Shown here one piece after another: positions 1-9,048 of a DNA stretch of 34,545 nt. The DNA is from CAG-307 sp964524125 (GTDB taxonomy: Bacteria; Bacillota_I; Bacilli_A; Acholeplasmatales; Anaeroplasmataceae): NCBI GenBank assembly GCA_964524125.1, contig CAZGBY010000010.1:1-34545 (forward strand), read 5' to 3'. Made by a program: the position numbers and the translations under genes. Within the stretch, counting starts at the first letter, position 1; each line of letters opens with the position of its first letter. The notes below the pieces were generated by a model, which saw nothing but the letters and a program-made list of their open reading frames with translations, was not told the origin of the DNA and ran no database searches.

Positions 1-790
1 TATTAAACTTAGTAATATTTAAAGGATTATTACTATTATATAATATACTACTTCCGTTATATTTAATAAGTTTATCTTTTATAATAGAATCATATTCATA
101 AGTATTATTACCTGCAGTTAAGATATTACCATTATCATCATATGTATATGACATGTTTTCATCTTTTATTAAATATCCTCTATAATCATATTCATATGAA
201 TGATTACCAAATGTAGAATCTGTAATACTAACTACTTTACCTAATTTATCATAAGTATAACTTCTTTTAATATTAGATTGTTTTGATGGTTTTATATTTT
301 CATAATCAATTAACGATAATGATTTATCATCATATGAATAAGTATTAGATACCACTTCTTCATCACCATATAATATTACATTATTATAAGTTCTTTTTAG
401 TTCATCATAATTTGTAATATGATTAATTGTATCAAAATTTGATACTAAACAATTTAATGTATCTAAGCTATTATATGAATTATTAAAACATAACATTTCT
501 ATTTGACCATTTAAAGGATAAGATTCAGACATAGTACCTAAATATGTTACATTTTTTTCTGCATCATAACTTCTTCCTATCATAAAACTAAATGTATTAA
601 AATCATATGCAAAACTTCTTGATACTTCTTTTACAGTACCATTACAATATACTCTAAATGTTTTATTATATAAAGTTGTGATTGAAGTTGATGTAATCGT
701 TTGATCTAAAGAAAGTCCAATACTATACCATTTGTTAGATTCAATAGTAAATGAAGTCGAATATAAAATACCAAGAATATTTAAATATTG
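1..790 (-). pseudogene. 5'-truncated LamG-RHS repeat protein fragment (runs off the window start)
   Basis: The minus frame is open from a stop at 791-793 down to base 1 and beyond. Its N-terminal part (translation of about 790-470) resembles a concanavalin/LamG-like domain: a WYSIG strand, then FMIGRSYDAE and LNGQIEMLCF, like the lectin-like domain that often precedes RHS regions. From about 350 downward it has YD (RHS) repeats: TYSYDD, SYTYDKLGK, SYEYDYRGYLI and YTYDDNGNIL. Such proteins are usually very large secreted or surface toxins or adhesins. There is no usable start codon: the first ATG, at 583, lies inside the LamG-like domain and has no ribosome binding site, and only 36 bases separate the frame from the hemolysin III gene. 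I infer a broken 3' portion of an RHS gene left by rearrangement. The C-terminal end is outside the window. Confidence 0.7.
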
Positions 791-826
791 TTATTTGTAC
801 CCTATAGTCATCATCATTAATAGATT

Positions 827-1657
827 TTAAAATAAATTCAAGTATAAAATTGTATATATTCCAATAAAATGACAAGCTGCACCAAGTATTACGAATATAT
901 GCCATATAAAGTGAGCTGCTTTTTTACCACGCATTGCAAAAGGTATCATACCAATTGTATAAATAAGACCACCGGCTAATATAAACCATAAAAAAGCTAA
1001 ATTATGCTTAATCCATACCGGTACAAAGAAAAGACCAGCCCATCCTATTACAAAATATAATGTAAAATGTAACCATCTAAGTCTACCAGGACCAAATATA
1101 CAAACCATTGTAATACCCGTAATTATAATTATCCACATCAATATAAACCAAATTATTGCAAGCGTAGGATAATAATTAATAAATTCACAAAGTAGTATTG
1201 GAGAAAATGTACCGCCAATAAGTAAATATATAGATGAATAATCAAACCTTCTAAATATTCTTTTTACCCTTATTCCCCATTTCCATGAATGATATAGGCA
1301 AGACATTGTCATCATAAAAATCATCGATACAGAATAAAATATAGCACCTATAAGTTTAAGTGGTGTATCTGATTTTAGTATTAATAAAATCATTCCAAGT
1401 ATAGCAAGTAAAGCACCAACACCATGACTTACTGCATTACCTATTTCTTCTAAAATGCTTAATTTAGGCGCTTCATTTAAACTTCTATTATGGGCTTTTT
1501 TCTTATTCTTTTTAATTAATTTTTTATTTTCTAAATAAATTAAAATTCTTTCTTTTCTTTCATAAAAATTTTGTTTTGTTATATCTTTATCTATTTTCTT
1601 TAAAGCCTTTTTAGGTTTATCTTTATCTAAAGCTTTAATATATTTTTTATATTTCAT
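827..1657 (-). CDS. Hemolysin III / PAQR (YqfA-like) family membrane protein
   Basis: Integral membrane protein of the hemolysin III (PAQR-like) family, about 276 aa. After a Lys-rich N-terminal tail of about 55 residues, unusually long for the family, comes the opening motif EEIGNAVSHGVGALLA. It is followed by seven hydrophobic segments with the family residues YHSW after TM2, FDYSSIYLLIGGTFSP in the middle, and a final HFIWHIFVILGAACHF carrying the conserved His pair thought to bind metal in PAQR proteins. The family's role in Bacillota is poorly defined (membrane homeostasis; hemolysis only in some reports). The longest frame begins at a GTG at 1666, but that GTG lies in the Shine-Dalgarno region GAAAGTG, so I take the ATG at 1657. 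It follows the ABC exporter genes by 62 bases with no strong terminator between, so co-transcription is possible. Confidence 0.85.
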   Translation of the reverse strand: MKYKKYIKALDKDKPKKALKKIDKDITKQNFYERKERILIYLENKKLIKKNKKKAHNRSLNEAPKLSILEEIGNAVSHGVGALLAILGMILLILKSDTPLKLIGAIFYSVSMIFMMTMSCLYHSWKWGIRVKRIFRRFDYSSIYLLIGGTFSPILLCEFINYYPTLAIIWFILMWIIIITGITMVCIFGPGRLRWLHFTLYFVIGWAGLFFVPVWIKHNLAFLWFILAGGLIYTIGMIPFAMRGKKAAHFIWHIFVILGAACHFIGIYTILYLNLF

Positions 1658-1719
1658 ATATATCACACTTTCTTGTTTGATGACATTTTAATATAAAATC
1701 ATTTAATTTACAATATAAT

Positions 1720-3477
1720 TTAATTATTAAATTGTAATAAATATAATTTATAATAATAACCTTTTTTCTTTAAAAGTTCTTGATGAGTGCCTTCCTCTTC
1801 TATACAACCATTTGATAAGCATATAATTTTATCAACATGTTGAATAGTAGATAATCTATGAGCAACTATAATCATAGTACCTATACTTTTCATTTTAATT
1901 AATGATTCTTGAATTAAAACTTCTGTTTGTGTATCAATATTAGATGTAGCTTCATCTAATATTAATATTTCAGGTTTATGAAGTATAGTTCTTGCAAAAG
2001 AAAGTAGTTGTTTTTCACCTTGTGATAAATTAGCTCCTCGTTCAATAACTTCCTCTTCAAGTTTATTTGGAAGTTTATCAATAAACCAACTGGCATTTAC
2101 ATAATCACAAGCTGACTTAATTTCTTCTTCTTTAAAATTATCATCATTTAAAGTAATATTTGACCTAATAGTTCCACTAAAAAGAAATACATCTTGTAAC
2201 ATTTGACCAATCTTACTTCTTAAATCTTCTATACTTATATTTTTTATATCAATTCCATCAATTAAAATTCTTCCCTTTTGAGGTTCATAATTTCTTACAA
2301 TAAGACCTAAGATAGTCGTTTTTCCAGCACCAGTAGCGCCAACAAAAGCAACTGACTTCCCTGCATCTATTTTAAACGATACATCTTTTAAAATCCATTC
2401 ATCTTTTTTATATTGAAACCATACATTTTCAAAAACAATTTCTCCTTTAAATGATTCAACACTAACCAAGGTATCATTATTTATAATATTTGGTTTAACA
2501 TCTATCAAATTAAATAATTTTTCTGATGCAGTTAATCCTTTTTGAAGATTGTTTAATTGATCTGCAATTGTTTGGATTGGATTAAAGAATTTAGAAATAT
2601 ACAAATAAAACGCAACTATTTCTCCAGCAGTTAATTTTAATTTAATACCCATATAAAATATAAACGCAGTTGCAAGAGTTTGAATTAAAGAAATAAATGG
2701 TCTATAAATACCAAACGCAATTACAACTTTAAATCTAGCTTTTCTTAAATTTTCATTATAAATTTCAAATTCTTCTTTTTTTCTTTTTTCTTGATTAAAA
2801 ATTTGAATTATTTTCATACCAGATAAATTTTCATTTAAATAAGTATTAAGTTCTGATATATATTTTCTTTCATTTCTAAATAAATTAGAAATAGTTTTAC
2901 TAAACATAAATGAAGATATAAAAATTATTACAACAAATATACTTAAATATGAAGATAATTTAAAAGATATACCTAACATAATAATAAATACCGATATTAC
3001 TGTAATAATATTTTTAATTAATTTTATTAATACTTCAGTAAATAAATCTGACATAGATGTAGTATAGTTACAAACTCTTGTGACTAAAGACCCAACACTC
3101 ATTTGGTCAAATTGTTCTTGTGATAAACTCTCTATATGAGCAAATACTTCAAGTCTTAATTTATAAATAATCCTTTGACCAATTCTTTGCAAAACCATTG
3201 AATCAAAATATAATATAATTTGATTAATTATACTAATAGCTAAATAAGATATAGACAAAATTAATATATAGTTATAGGATTCATTAAGAGTTTTTAAAGA
3301 ATTAGTTATATTACTAATAAAAAGCGGCAAAATTACATCTAATCCTACGTTTAACAAAATCAATACAATAGCTAATAAAAACTTAGGCAGTTCAGGTATT
3401 ATATACTTTAAAATTCTTTTAAATAATACACGTGTAGGAATCTTTTTATCTTGATTTAAATTTATATTTTCATTCAT
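1720..3477 (-). CDS. ABC exporter half-transporter with intact catalytic site (heterodimer subunit B)
   Basis: Fused permease-ATPase of the multidrug ABC exporter family, 585 aa. Residues about 25-310 form a six-helix ABC transmembrane domain. The nucleotide-binding domain follows with Walker A GATGAGKTT, signature LSQGE (degenerate relative to LSGGQ), Walker B ILILDEATS with the catalytic Glu, and the H-loop His in VAHRLST. It is the second gene of a pair: the partner's TAA is one base before this ATG, and the ATG at 3477 is preceded by AGGTGAT. The longer frame from a GTG at 3486 starts inside that ribosome binding site and is rejected. Together with the partner it resembles BmrCD, LmrCD and TM287/288 exporters; the substrate (drug, lipid or peptide) cannot be read from sequence. 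Confidence 0.93.
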   Translation of the reverse strand: MNENINLNQDKKIPTRVLFKRILKYIIPELPKFLLAIVLILLNVGLDVILPLFISNITNSLKTLNESYNYILILSISYLAISIINQIILYFDSMVLQRIGQRIIYKLRLEVFAHIESLSQEQFDQMSVGSLVTRVCNYTTSMSDLFTEVLIKLIKNIITVISVFIIMLGISFKLSSYLSIFVVIIFISSFMFSKTISNLFRNERKYISELNTYLNENLSGMKIIQIFNQEKRKKEEFEIYNENLRKARFKVVIAFGIYRPFISLIQTLATAFIFYMGIKLKLTAGEIVAFYLYISKFFNPIQTIADQLNNLQKGLTASEKLFNLIDVKPNIINNDTLVSVESFKGEIVFENVWFQYKKDEWILKDVSFKIDAGKSVAFVGATGAGKTTILGLIVRNYEPQKGRILIDGIDIKNISIEDLRSKIGQMLQDVFLFSGTIRSNITLNDDNFKEEEIKSACDYVNASWFIDKLPNKLEEEVIERGANLSQGEKQLLSFARTILHKPEILILDEATSNIDTQTEVLIQESLIKMKSIGTMIIVAHRLSTIQHVDKIICLSNGCIEEEGTHQELLKKKGYYYKLYLLQFNN

Positions 3478-3478
3478 T

Positions 3479-5269
3479 TTAATCACCTACCTTAAGTTCA
3501 TCTTCTAATTGTTGAAGAGAAATCATAGTTTGATATGTAGGTGATGTTTTAAGCAAATTAGAAGGTGTATCAAACGCTTCTAACTTTCCACCTGATAGTA
3601 CAATTATTTTATCAAGTTTAGATACAGTAGAGGCACGAGAAGATATTATAATAGTCGTTTTACCTTTTCTCATCTGTTTAATATTTTCAAGAATTGTTTC
3701 TTCTGTTTTTATATCTACAGCCGAAACCGAATCATCCAAAATCATTATAGGAGCCTCGCAAGCATACGCTCTTGCGATGGAGATTCTTTGTTTCTGACCT
3801 CCAGATAAAGATACTCCTCTTTCACCTGTTTGTGTATCATAACCATCTTTAAAATTAATAATATTTTCATGAACATCTGCAAAATTAGCAGATTTTATTA
3901 TTTCATTAAAATTTAAATCTTTATTTGAAAATGCAATATTATTCTTAATCGAATCTGAAAATAAGAAATTTTCTTGTGGTACATATGCAATACTTTTTCT
4001 TACTGATTCAATATCACACTTCATTATATCTTTACCATCAATAAATAAAGTATCCTCGTCTACATTATAAAGTCTTAATAATAAATTTACTAATGTAGTT
4101 TTTCCACTACCTATTTTACCAATAATTCCTATAGTTTGACCAGGCGAGATACTTAAATTAATATTATTTAAACATTCATTATTAGTGTTTTGATATTTAA
4201 AAGAAAAGTTTTTAAATTCTATACTACCCTTAACATCACTTAAATAGATAGGATTTAAAGGATTTTTAATTTCTACATTACTCTTTAAGAAAGCCTCAAT
4301 TCTTTTATAAGATGATGCGGCTCTACTTCTCATAGATATAACTTGTCCTAAAGCCATCATCGGCCAAATTAGTATTTCAAAATATCCCAAATAAGTAATT
4401 AAGCTTCCTGCATCTAAATCAATTGTATGATTAAAGATTATAACTGGACTTCCTGTAACATTTGAATATACAAAATATCCTCCTAAACCTAAAATGATAG
4501 TCATTACACATGCTATAATAATAGATATTATATTATCAAATAAAACTGAAACTTTAACAAATTGAATATTTGTATCTTGATTTTTCTTTGCAATTTTAGA
4601 AAATCGATGAATTTGAGCAGACTCTTTAACAAAAGCTTTTATAACTCTAATACCAGAAAAAGATTCTAAAGAAAAATCATATAACCTATCATATTCTATT
4701 TGTCTTTTTTCCCATCTTAGTCCCATATGTTTTTCAACTAATAATCCCCAAAAAACAATTAATAAAATTGGAATTAAAGTTATCAGAGTAAGTACAAACT
4801 CAAGTTTAAACATTTTATATATTATCAGCAAAGATAAGAAAAACGCATCAACAAGCATTATAGTACCCCAACCTAGAAATTCTTCTATAACTTCTAAATC
4901 AGATGTAAACCATGACATTATACTACCAACATTATTTTCATAAAAAAAGTTAAGTGATAACTTTTCAGCATGCATAAACATGTCACTTCTTAACCTTGAT
5001 TCTATTCTTTGTGAAGCATTAAAGATTGTATATCTCCAAATCATTTTACCTATAAATAAACCTATCGCAACATAAATAAGTACCATAATAATATTAGAAA
5101 TATTTTCTACATTAACATTTGAATTTTCATTTATTAAGTTAACTATTTGACCTAGTTTTTCAGGAATAATAAGCTGTAAGTAATCAACCAAAATTAAAGC
5201 TGTTATACCTACTATATAAAGTATAATATATTTTAAATAATATTTATTAATATACTTACCAAGTAACAT
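3479..5269 (-). CDS. ABC exporter half-transporter with degenerate catalytic site (heterodimer subunit A)
   Basis: Fused permease-ATPase of 596 aa and first gene of the exporter pair. N-terminal transmembrane domain of about 310 residues, then an ATPase domain with Walker A GKIGSGKTT and a perfect signature LSGGQKQR. Walker B reads MILDDSVSAVD (Asp instead of the catalytic Glu), and the H-loop reads IISSRAST (Ser instead of His). That pattern marks the subunit contributing the non-hydrolysing site in heterodimeric exporters such as TM287/288 and BmrCD, while its intact LSGGQ completes the active site with the partner's Walker B. The ATG at 5269 has a good AAGGTGAT site. The gene begins 32 bases after the terminator of the upstream operon; I saw no convincing sigma-A promoter in that short gap, so read-through may contribute. 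Confidence 0.93.
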   Translation of the reverse strand: MLLGKYINKYYLKYIILYIVGITALILVDYLQLIIPEKLGQIVNLINENSNVNVENISNIIMVLIYVAIGLFIGKMIWRYTIFNASQRIESRLRSDMFMHAEKLSLNFFYENNVGSIMSWFTSDLEVIEEFLGWGTIMLVDAFFLSLLIIYKMFKLEFVLTLITLIPILLIVFWGLLVEKHMGLRWEKRQIEYDRLYDFSLESFSGIRVIKAFVKESAQIHRFSKIAKKNQDTNIQFVKVSVLFDNIISIIIACVMTIILGLGGYFVYSNVTGSPVIIFNHTIDLDAGSLITYLGYFEILIWPMMALGQVISMRSRAASSYKRIEAFLKSNVEIKNPLNPIYLSDVKGSIEFKNFSFKYQNTNNECLNNINLSISPGQTIGIIGKIGSGKTTLVNLLLRLYNVDEDTLFIDGKDIMKCDIESVRKSIAYVPQENFLFSDSIKNNIAFSNKDLNFNEIIKSANFADVHENIINFKDGYDTQTGERGVSLSGGQKQRISIARAYACEAPIMILDDSVSAVDIKTEETILENIKQMRKGKTTIIISSRASTVSKLDKIIVLSGGKLEAFDTPSNLLKTSPTYQTMISLQQLEDELKVGD

Positions 5270-5300
5270 ACTATCACCTTCACAAAATAAAATTTTAATA

Positions 5301-5322
5301 AAAAGGTCGATAACGACCTTTT
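5301..5322 (-). terminator. Intrinsic terminator after the TIR/RyR operon
   Basis: Nine-base perfect stem AAAAGGTCG / CGACCTTTT with a four-base loop, lying just after the stop at 5327. On the minus strand it runs into TTTTTATTAAAATTTT. It separates the TIR/RyR operon from the ABC exporter genes. Confidence 0.85.
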
Positions 5323-5326
5323 ATAA

Positions 5327-7408
5327 TTAAAATTTTTTCTTAATAGATTTCTTTAAACATCTAATATCATTATATGCAGTATCCATTAACATATAATCAT
5401 ACTTTTTATTTTCAACATATAAGAAAGCATCATCATATGACATAATATTTTCTTCTTCGAGTTTCTTAGCCATAAAATCAAAATATTCTTCAAGTCCATC
5501 AAATGTAGTAATGCACGCATGAAGTCGTAAGTTAGTATCATTTTTGTAAAGTTTAATCTTATCATTTTCTTTAGATACTTTAATTTTACTTTTCTTCATA
5601 GGAATATAACCATCACATATCATAAATGCATTCCATCTTTGATGTTCTAAAAATGCAAGTGCATCTCTTTTAGAAATATTCTTTTTATTTCTAATAAAAT
5701 ACGTAGTATTTTCACTTATACAATGATTTTCATCATATATATTTAAATACTCACTTTCTGTAATTGCATTTTCTTTATCATCAGTAATTTCAAGTCCTAG
5801 CATAGCCATTTTAGACATTATAGAAAGGACAGATTTTACATTGGATTTCTTTTGATAATTTCCTAAAGAATTCCAAAGAGCATTCTTTTCTTTAATTATT
5901 TTTTTGTCATTATTATTAATATTAATTAAGCCTTCAATAGTAACTTTATTTTTAGCTATTAAATCATAATAATAAGCTCTTCTTTTAGCATATTCATCAA
6001 GTGAATCTTCAACTATTACTTCATAGTTTATAATATCGTGCTCACAACCAAATATAATTAAACGTTCATCGTGATTACTATAAGTTTCTGTAATTAAATT
6101 TTCATTTGCATAGATAAAGATTCTATAATCAAATGAAACTTCTTTTTCTTTAAGTTTTTGTAAAACTTTAAATCCTAAATCAACATTATTCCCCTCAGAA
6201 GGTGATACGAAATAAAATATTATCATATCATTTTTCTTTGATTTTTCAATAATTTTATCAAGTTCTTTATATAATACTTTCAAGTTAGTATTTTCAAAAA
6301 AAGTTGATTTTTCGATTTTATTTGGGAGTGGAAAATAATCTTCTTTTTGAGTAATTTCATCAATATGATGTAAATTATGAATATTATGATTAGATTCATT
6401 AATTGAATTTTCATCAAAGATTAAATATGATGGCACATAATTTTCATATTTATTATTTTTTAATTTAACGAATTGACCATTTTCTATTAAATCTAAATAT
6501 AATTTATTACCTAAATCACCAAAACCATAAATAAAGTTAGTAATATTTATATCTTCATATAGGGTTGCGCTGGTATAATTTATTTGATTAGATGTAAGTA
6601 AATTAGCCACTTGATATTCTAATATAAATTTCTTTATTACTAAGTCATATATACTAAATACATCAATCTTATCGTTATTAATAGTTAAACTCTTAAGTAC
6701 ATCATTAGAACCAGATTTAGTTATAATTCTAAGATTATAATCATTATTAATTTTGTTAAATAAATTAATAATATCATAACCACTACTTTCATCATTTAAA
6801 AAACTTATAAAATTTATAAATCTTTTTTTAGTTATTTTATTTATATTTTCCTCATTGAAAAATATATATTTAATATTATTAGTAAGACAATATTTAATTG
6901 ATGATTCATTATATGATTCAATCATAAAATATACTTTAGATTTACGCTTTAAAGAATTATAAAAGTTTACTGTATCATCATTAAATCCTATTAATATAAG
7001 TGGTTCATCTTTTAAAATTAAACATTTAAGTTTATTAATAACCTTACCTAATGTATAAGCTACTATTACAAGTACAGAACATAAAGCAGTAAGTCCTATG
7101 CCCACATAGAAAGCTAAATAATATAACTTACATGATGTTAATGCAACCTCTACATATTCAAAGTTAAATCTTAAAGCAAATGCTAATACTGAATATTGTA
7201 ATGCATAAAATAAGCTATTAATTATAGAAGAATTAGTATAATAAATACCAAAGAAATATAAAATAAATACATTAATAAATGTTGGGGCTAAAATAATCGC
7301 GCTTTTTTTATCAATAAATCTTCCAGTTTTAACTATTTGAGTTATAAATAATATTAAAATAGTTATAGATAAAATAGCCGAAATTACAGATATAATATTA
7401 AGCACCAT
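5327..7408 (-). CDS. Membrane-anchored TrkA-N-like / RyR-domain protein (second gene of TIR operon)
   Basis: 693 aa. Three or more hydrophobic helices lie in the first 125 residues (about 3-25, 35-58 and 95-120). Then follow two Rossmann-like regions that resemble TrkA-N/RCK nucleotide-binding folds: PLILIGFNDDTVNFYNSL near residue 135, and NFIYGFGDLGNKLYLDL near 295 with a G-x-G-x-x-G-like loop. The C-terminal third (about 520-625) carries a RyR-like segment whose hallmark is LAFLEHQRWNAFMICDGY, the EHxRWNA motif of prokaryotic RyR domains. No known enzyme active site is seen; I infer a membrane-bound sensor of a nucleotide or NAD-derived ligand. The start at 7408 lies inside the end of the TIR gene (11-base overlap) behind an AGGAAGG site, so the two are translationally linked. 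Domain calls are from motifs only; the membrane and RyR parts are firmer than the Rossmann parts. Confidence 0.8.
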   Translation of the reverse strand: MVLNIISVISAILSITILILFITQIVKTGRFIDKKSAIILAPTFINVFILYFFGIYYTNSSIINSLFYALQYSVLAFALRFNFEYVEVALTSCKLYYLAFYVGIGLTALCSVLVIVAYTLGKVINKLKCLILKDEPLILIGFNDDTVNFYNSLKRKSKVYFMIESYNESSIKYCLTNNIKYIFFNEENINKITKKRFINFISFLNDESSGYDIINLFNKINNDYNLRIITKSGSNDVLKSLTINNDKIDVFSIYDLVIKKFILEYQVANLLTSNQINYTSATLYEDINITNFIYGFGDLGNKLYLDLIENGQFVKLKNNKYENYVPSYLIFDENSINESNHNIHNLHHIDEITQKEDYFPLPNKIEKSTFFENTNLKVLYKELDKIIEKSKKNDMIIFYFVSPSEGNNVDLGFKVLQKLKEKEVSFDYRIFIYANENLITETYSNHDERLIIFGCEHDIINYEVIVEDSLDEYAKRRAYYYDLIAKNKVTIEGLININNNDKKIIKEKNALWNSLGNYQKKSNVKSVLSIMSKMAMLGLEITDDKENAITESEYLNIYDENHCISENTTYFIRNKKNISKRDALAFLEHQRWNAFMICDGYIPMKKSKIKVSKENDKIKLYKNDTNLRLHACITTFDGLEEYFDFMAKKLEEENIMSYDDAFLYVENKKYDYMLMDTAYNDIRCLKKSIKKKF

Positions 7409-8978
7409 ATGTATTATTCCTTCCTAACGTATCTCTTTCTATTTCAATTTCTAACCTTTGACAATAATCATATTTATACTTTTCTTGACGTTTCCAGCTT
7501 CCTATATTTAAAAGATTTTTTGAAAATAGCATAAATATTCCTACAATAATCATACTTAAGATAAAATCACTTACAAAACTAAGAAGATTTTTAGCAATAT
7601 AATATACGAAGAAAAATACAACTGTAATTATTATTGATACTATTACACTAGAAATATATGAAGATGTTTTTTTATCTTTTTTTATAATAGATATATAATT
7701 ACCTATTAAATATGGGAATAATAATATAGTCATAAATAATGATAAATAAGTAGTTGAAAAACCATTAGATACGTCTATATAAATATTAAATAAATCTCCT
7801 AAACGGAATATCAAATTATCTATTAAAGAATATCTGATTTGTTCAAAGACTAGTCCATCTTTATATGAATATAAAACAAATGGCATTAAAACTATCATAG
7901 ATAGATAACCTAAAAATGACAAAAATCCATGTTTACAGTAACATCCAAATATACCAAATAAAATTGCTAATATAAATAATGGTTTATAATCGAAATTGTT
8001 TAATAATACATTATAATATATTAAGTATACAAGTGAAATAACACCAAATTTAATATATCTTATCTTAGTATCAGTAGAGATTTCTTTTTTTATTTTTTGA
8101 TATTCAGCCTTTTTTCTTTCAATTATAGCATTGTTACTTGCAATCTTTTGTTGAATAATTTTAGTTTCTTTATCGTTTTTATTTTTAATAATTTTTTGCC
8201 TAGAAGAATCCATTTCCTTCAAAATTCTTTGATATTCTTCTTCAGGGCAACCATTATCTTTAATTTCTTTTAATACTTGATCAATATTATCATTTGAAAA
8301 ATCACAATAATTCCTTGTCAAGCATTTTAGTTTTAATTCTAAAAATTCCCAATTATAATCAGTTAATAATAATTCATTTAATTTATTTAATGCATGAGTA
8401 TATTTACCTTGAGATATATAACGATTAACAGTTGTAATATTCATTGTCATTATACGTTGCATAACTTTATCATCAAAATTTTGTTCAAGTTCTTCTTCTT
8501 GTCTTTTTTTCATACGTTCAAGTTCAACTTCTAACTTAACGTCATTTTCTTTAGCTTTAGAAGGATCTTTATCTAACAATCTTTTAATTGCTATATATAA
8601 CGCATCATAAATACTATTAATGTTATTGTTAGCATCAATCCACTGAACTTTTTTTAAGTATAAATTAAATGCCCCTTTATAATCTGCCATTATTGAATTA
8701 TCGAGTTTAACTACAACAAAATCCTTTCTTAATTGAGTAGCTAAATTAATTTCAGCTTCAATGTTATCAGGATCATCAATGGCATTTTGGCTTAAAAGAT
8801 ATAACATTATTTCACTTTGTTGAATGCCTTCTTCTATTTCATTCATCCATTTTGAGCCACCACTCATTTTTGAATCTGACCAATATGTAATTCCTTTAGC
8901 TTCTAAGAAGTTTTCTATTCTTGTTAATTGTTCTTTATCTTGTGATTTATGGGATATAAATACATCATAAGTTGCCAT
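7398..8978 (-). CDS. TIR-domain protein with coiled coil and multi-pass membrane C-terminus
   Basis: 526 aa. Residues 1-140 are a bacterial TIR domain: strand A YDVFISHKSQD, a BB-loop-like SDSKMSGGSKW, and MLYLLSQNAIDDPDNIEAEI. In that last segment Glu76 sits where TIR NADases place their catalytic Glu. Residues about 140-175 are a charged helix, followed by a TPR-like stretch (INRYISQGKYTHALNKLNELL type) and a second coiled coil at about 250-300. The last 220 residues contain about six hydrophobic membrane segments. TIR domains of this type either cleave NAD or make signalling nucleotides; which applies here is inference. The ATG at 8978 follows GGAGAG; the longer GTG start at 8987 overlaps that site. 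It is the first gene of a two-gene operon behind a consensus promoter at 9012-9039. Confidence 0.85.
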   Translation of the reverse strand: MATYDVFISHKSQDKEQLTRIENFLEAKGITYWSDSKMSGGSKWMNEIEEGIQQSEIMLYLLSQNAIDDPDNIEAEINLATQLRKDFVVVKLDNSIMADYKGAFNLYLKKVQWIDANNNINSIYDALYIAIKRLLDKDPSKAKENDVKLEVELERMKKRQEEELEQNFDDKVMQRIMTMNITTVNRYISQGKYTHALNKLNELLLTDYNWEFLELKLKCLTRNYCDFSNDNIDQVLKEIKDNGCPEEEYQRILKEMDSSRQKIIKNKNDKETKIIQQKIASNNAIIERKKAEYQKIKKEISTDTKIRYIKFGVISLVYLIYYNVLLNNFDYKPLFILAILFGIFGCYCKHGFLSFLGYLSMIVLMPFVLYSYKDGLVFEQIRYSLIDNLIFRLGDLFNIYIDVSNGFSTTYLSLFMTILLFPYLIGNYISIIKKDKKTSSYISSVIVSIIITVVFFFVYYIAKNLLSFVSDFILSMIIVGIFMLFSKNLLNIGSWKRQEKYKYDYCQRLEIEIERDTLGRNNTYGA

Positions 8979-9011
8979 AATATACACTCTCCAATAATTT
9001 CTTTTAATTAA

Positions 9012-9039
9012 ATTATACCTTAATGGTTTTTTTTGTCAA
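9012..9039 (-). promoter_or_regulatory. Consensus sigma-A promoter of the TIR/RyR operon
   Basis: On the minus strand TTGACA (9034-9039), a 16-base spacer and TATAAT (9012-9017), both hexamers perfect, ending 33 bases before the TIR start codon. An inverted pair CTCCAAT (8989-8995) / ATTGGAG (9042-9048) brackets the promoter; the inner arm overlaps the ribosome binding site. Confidence 0.8.
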
Positions 9040-9048
9040 TAATTGGAG

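Noticed and set aside
827..1666. Upstream GTG starts giving longer proteins for hemolysin III, ABC subunit B, the TIR protein and SpoIIAA
   Set aside because: Each GTG lies in or next to the Shine-Dalgarno sequence of an ATG three codons downstream.
1708..1737. TTACAAT/ATTGTAA inverted repeat at the end of ABC subunit B as a terminator
   Set aside because: The stem is short and all A/T rich with an internal stop region and no clear T-run; too weak to call.
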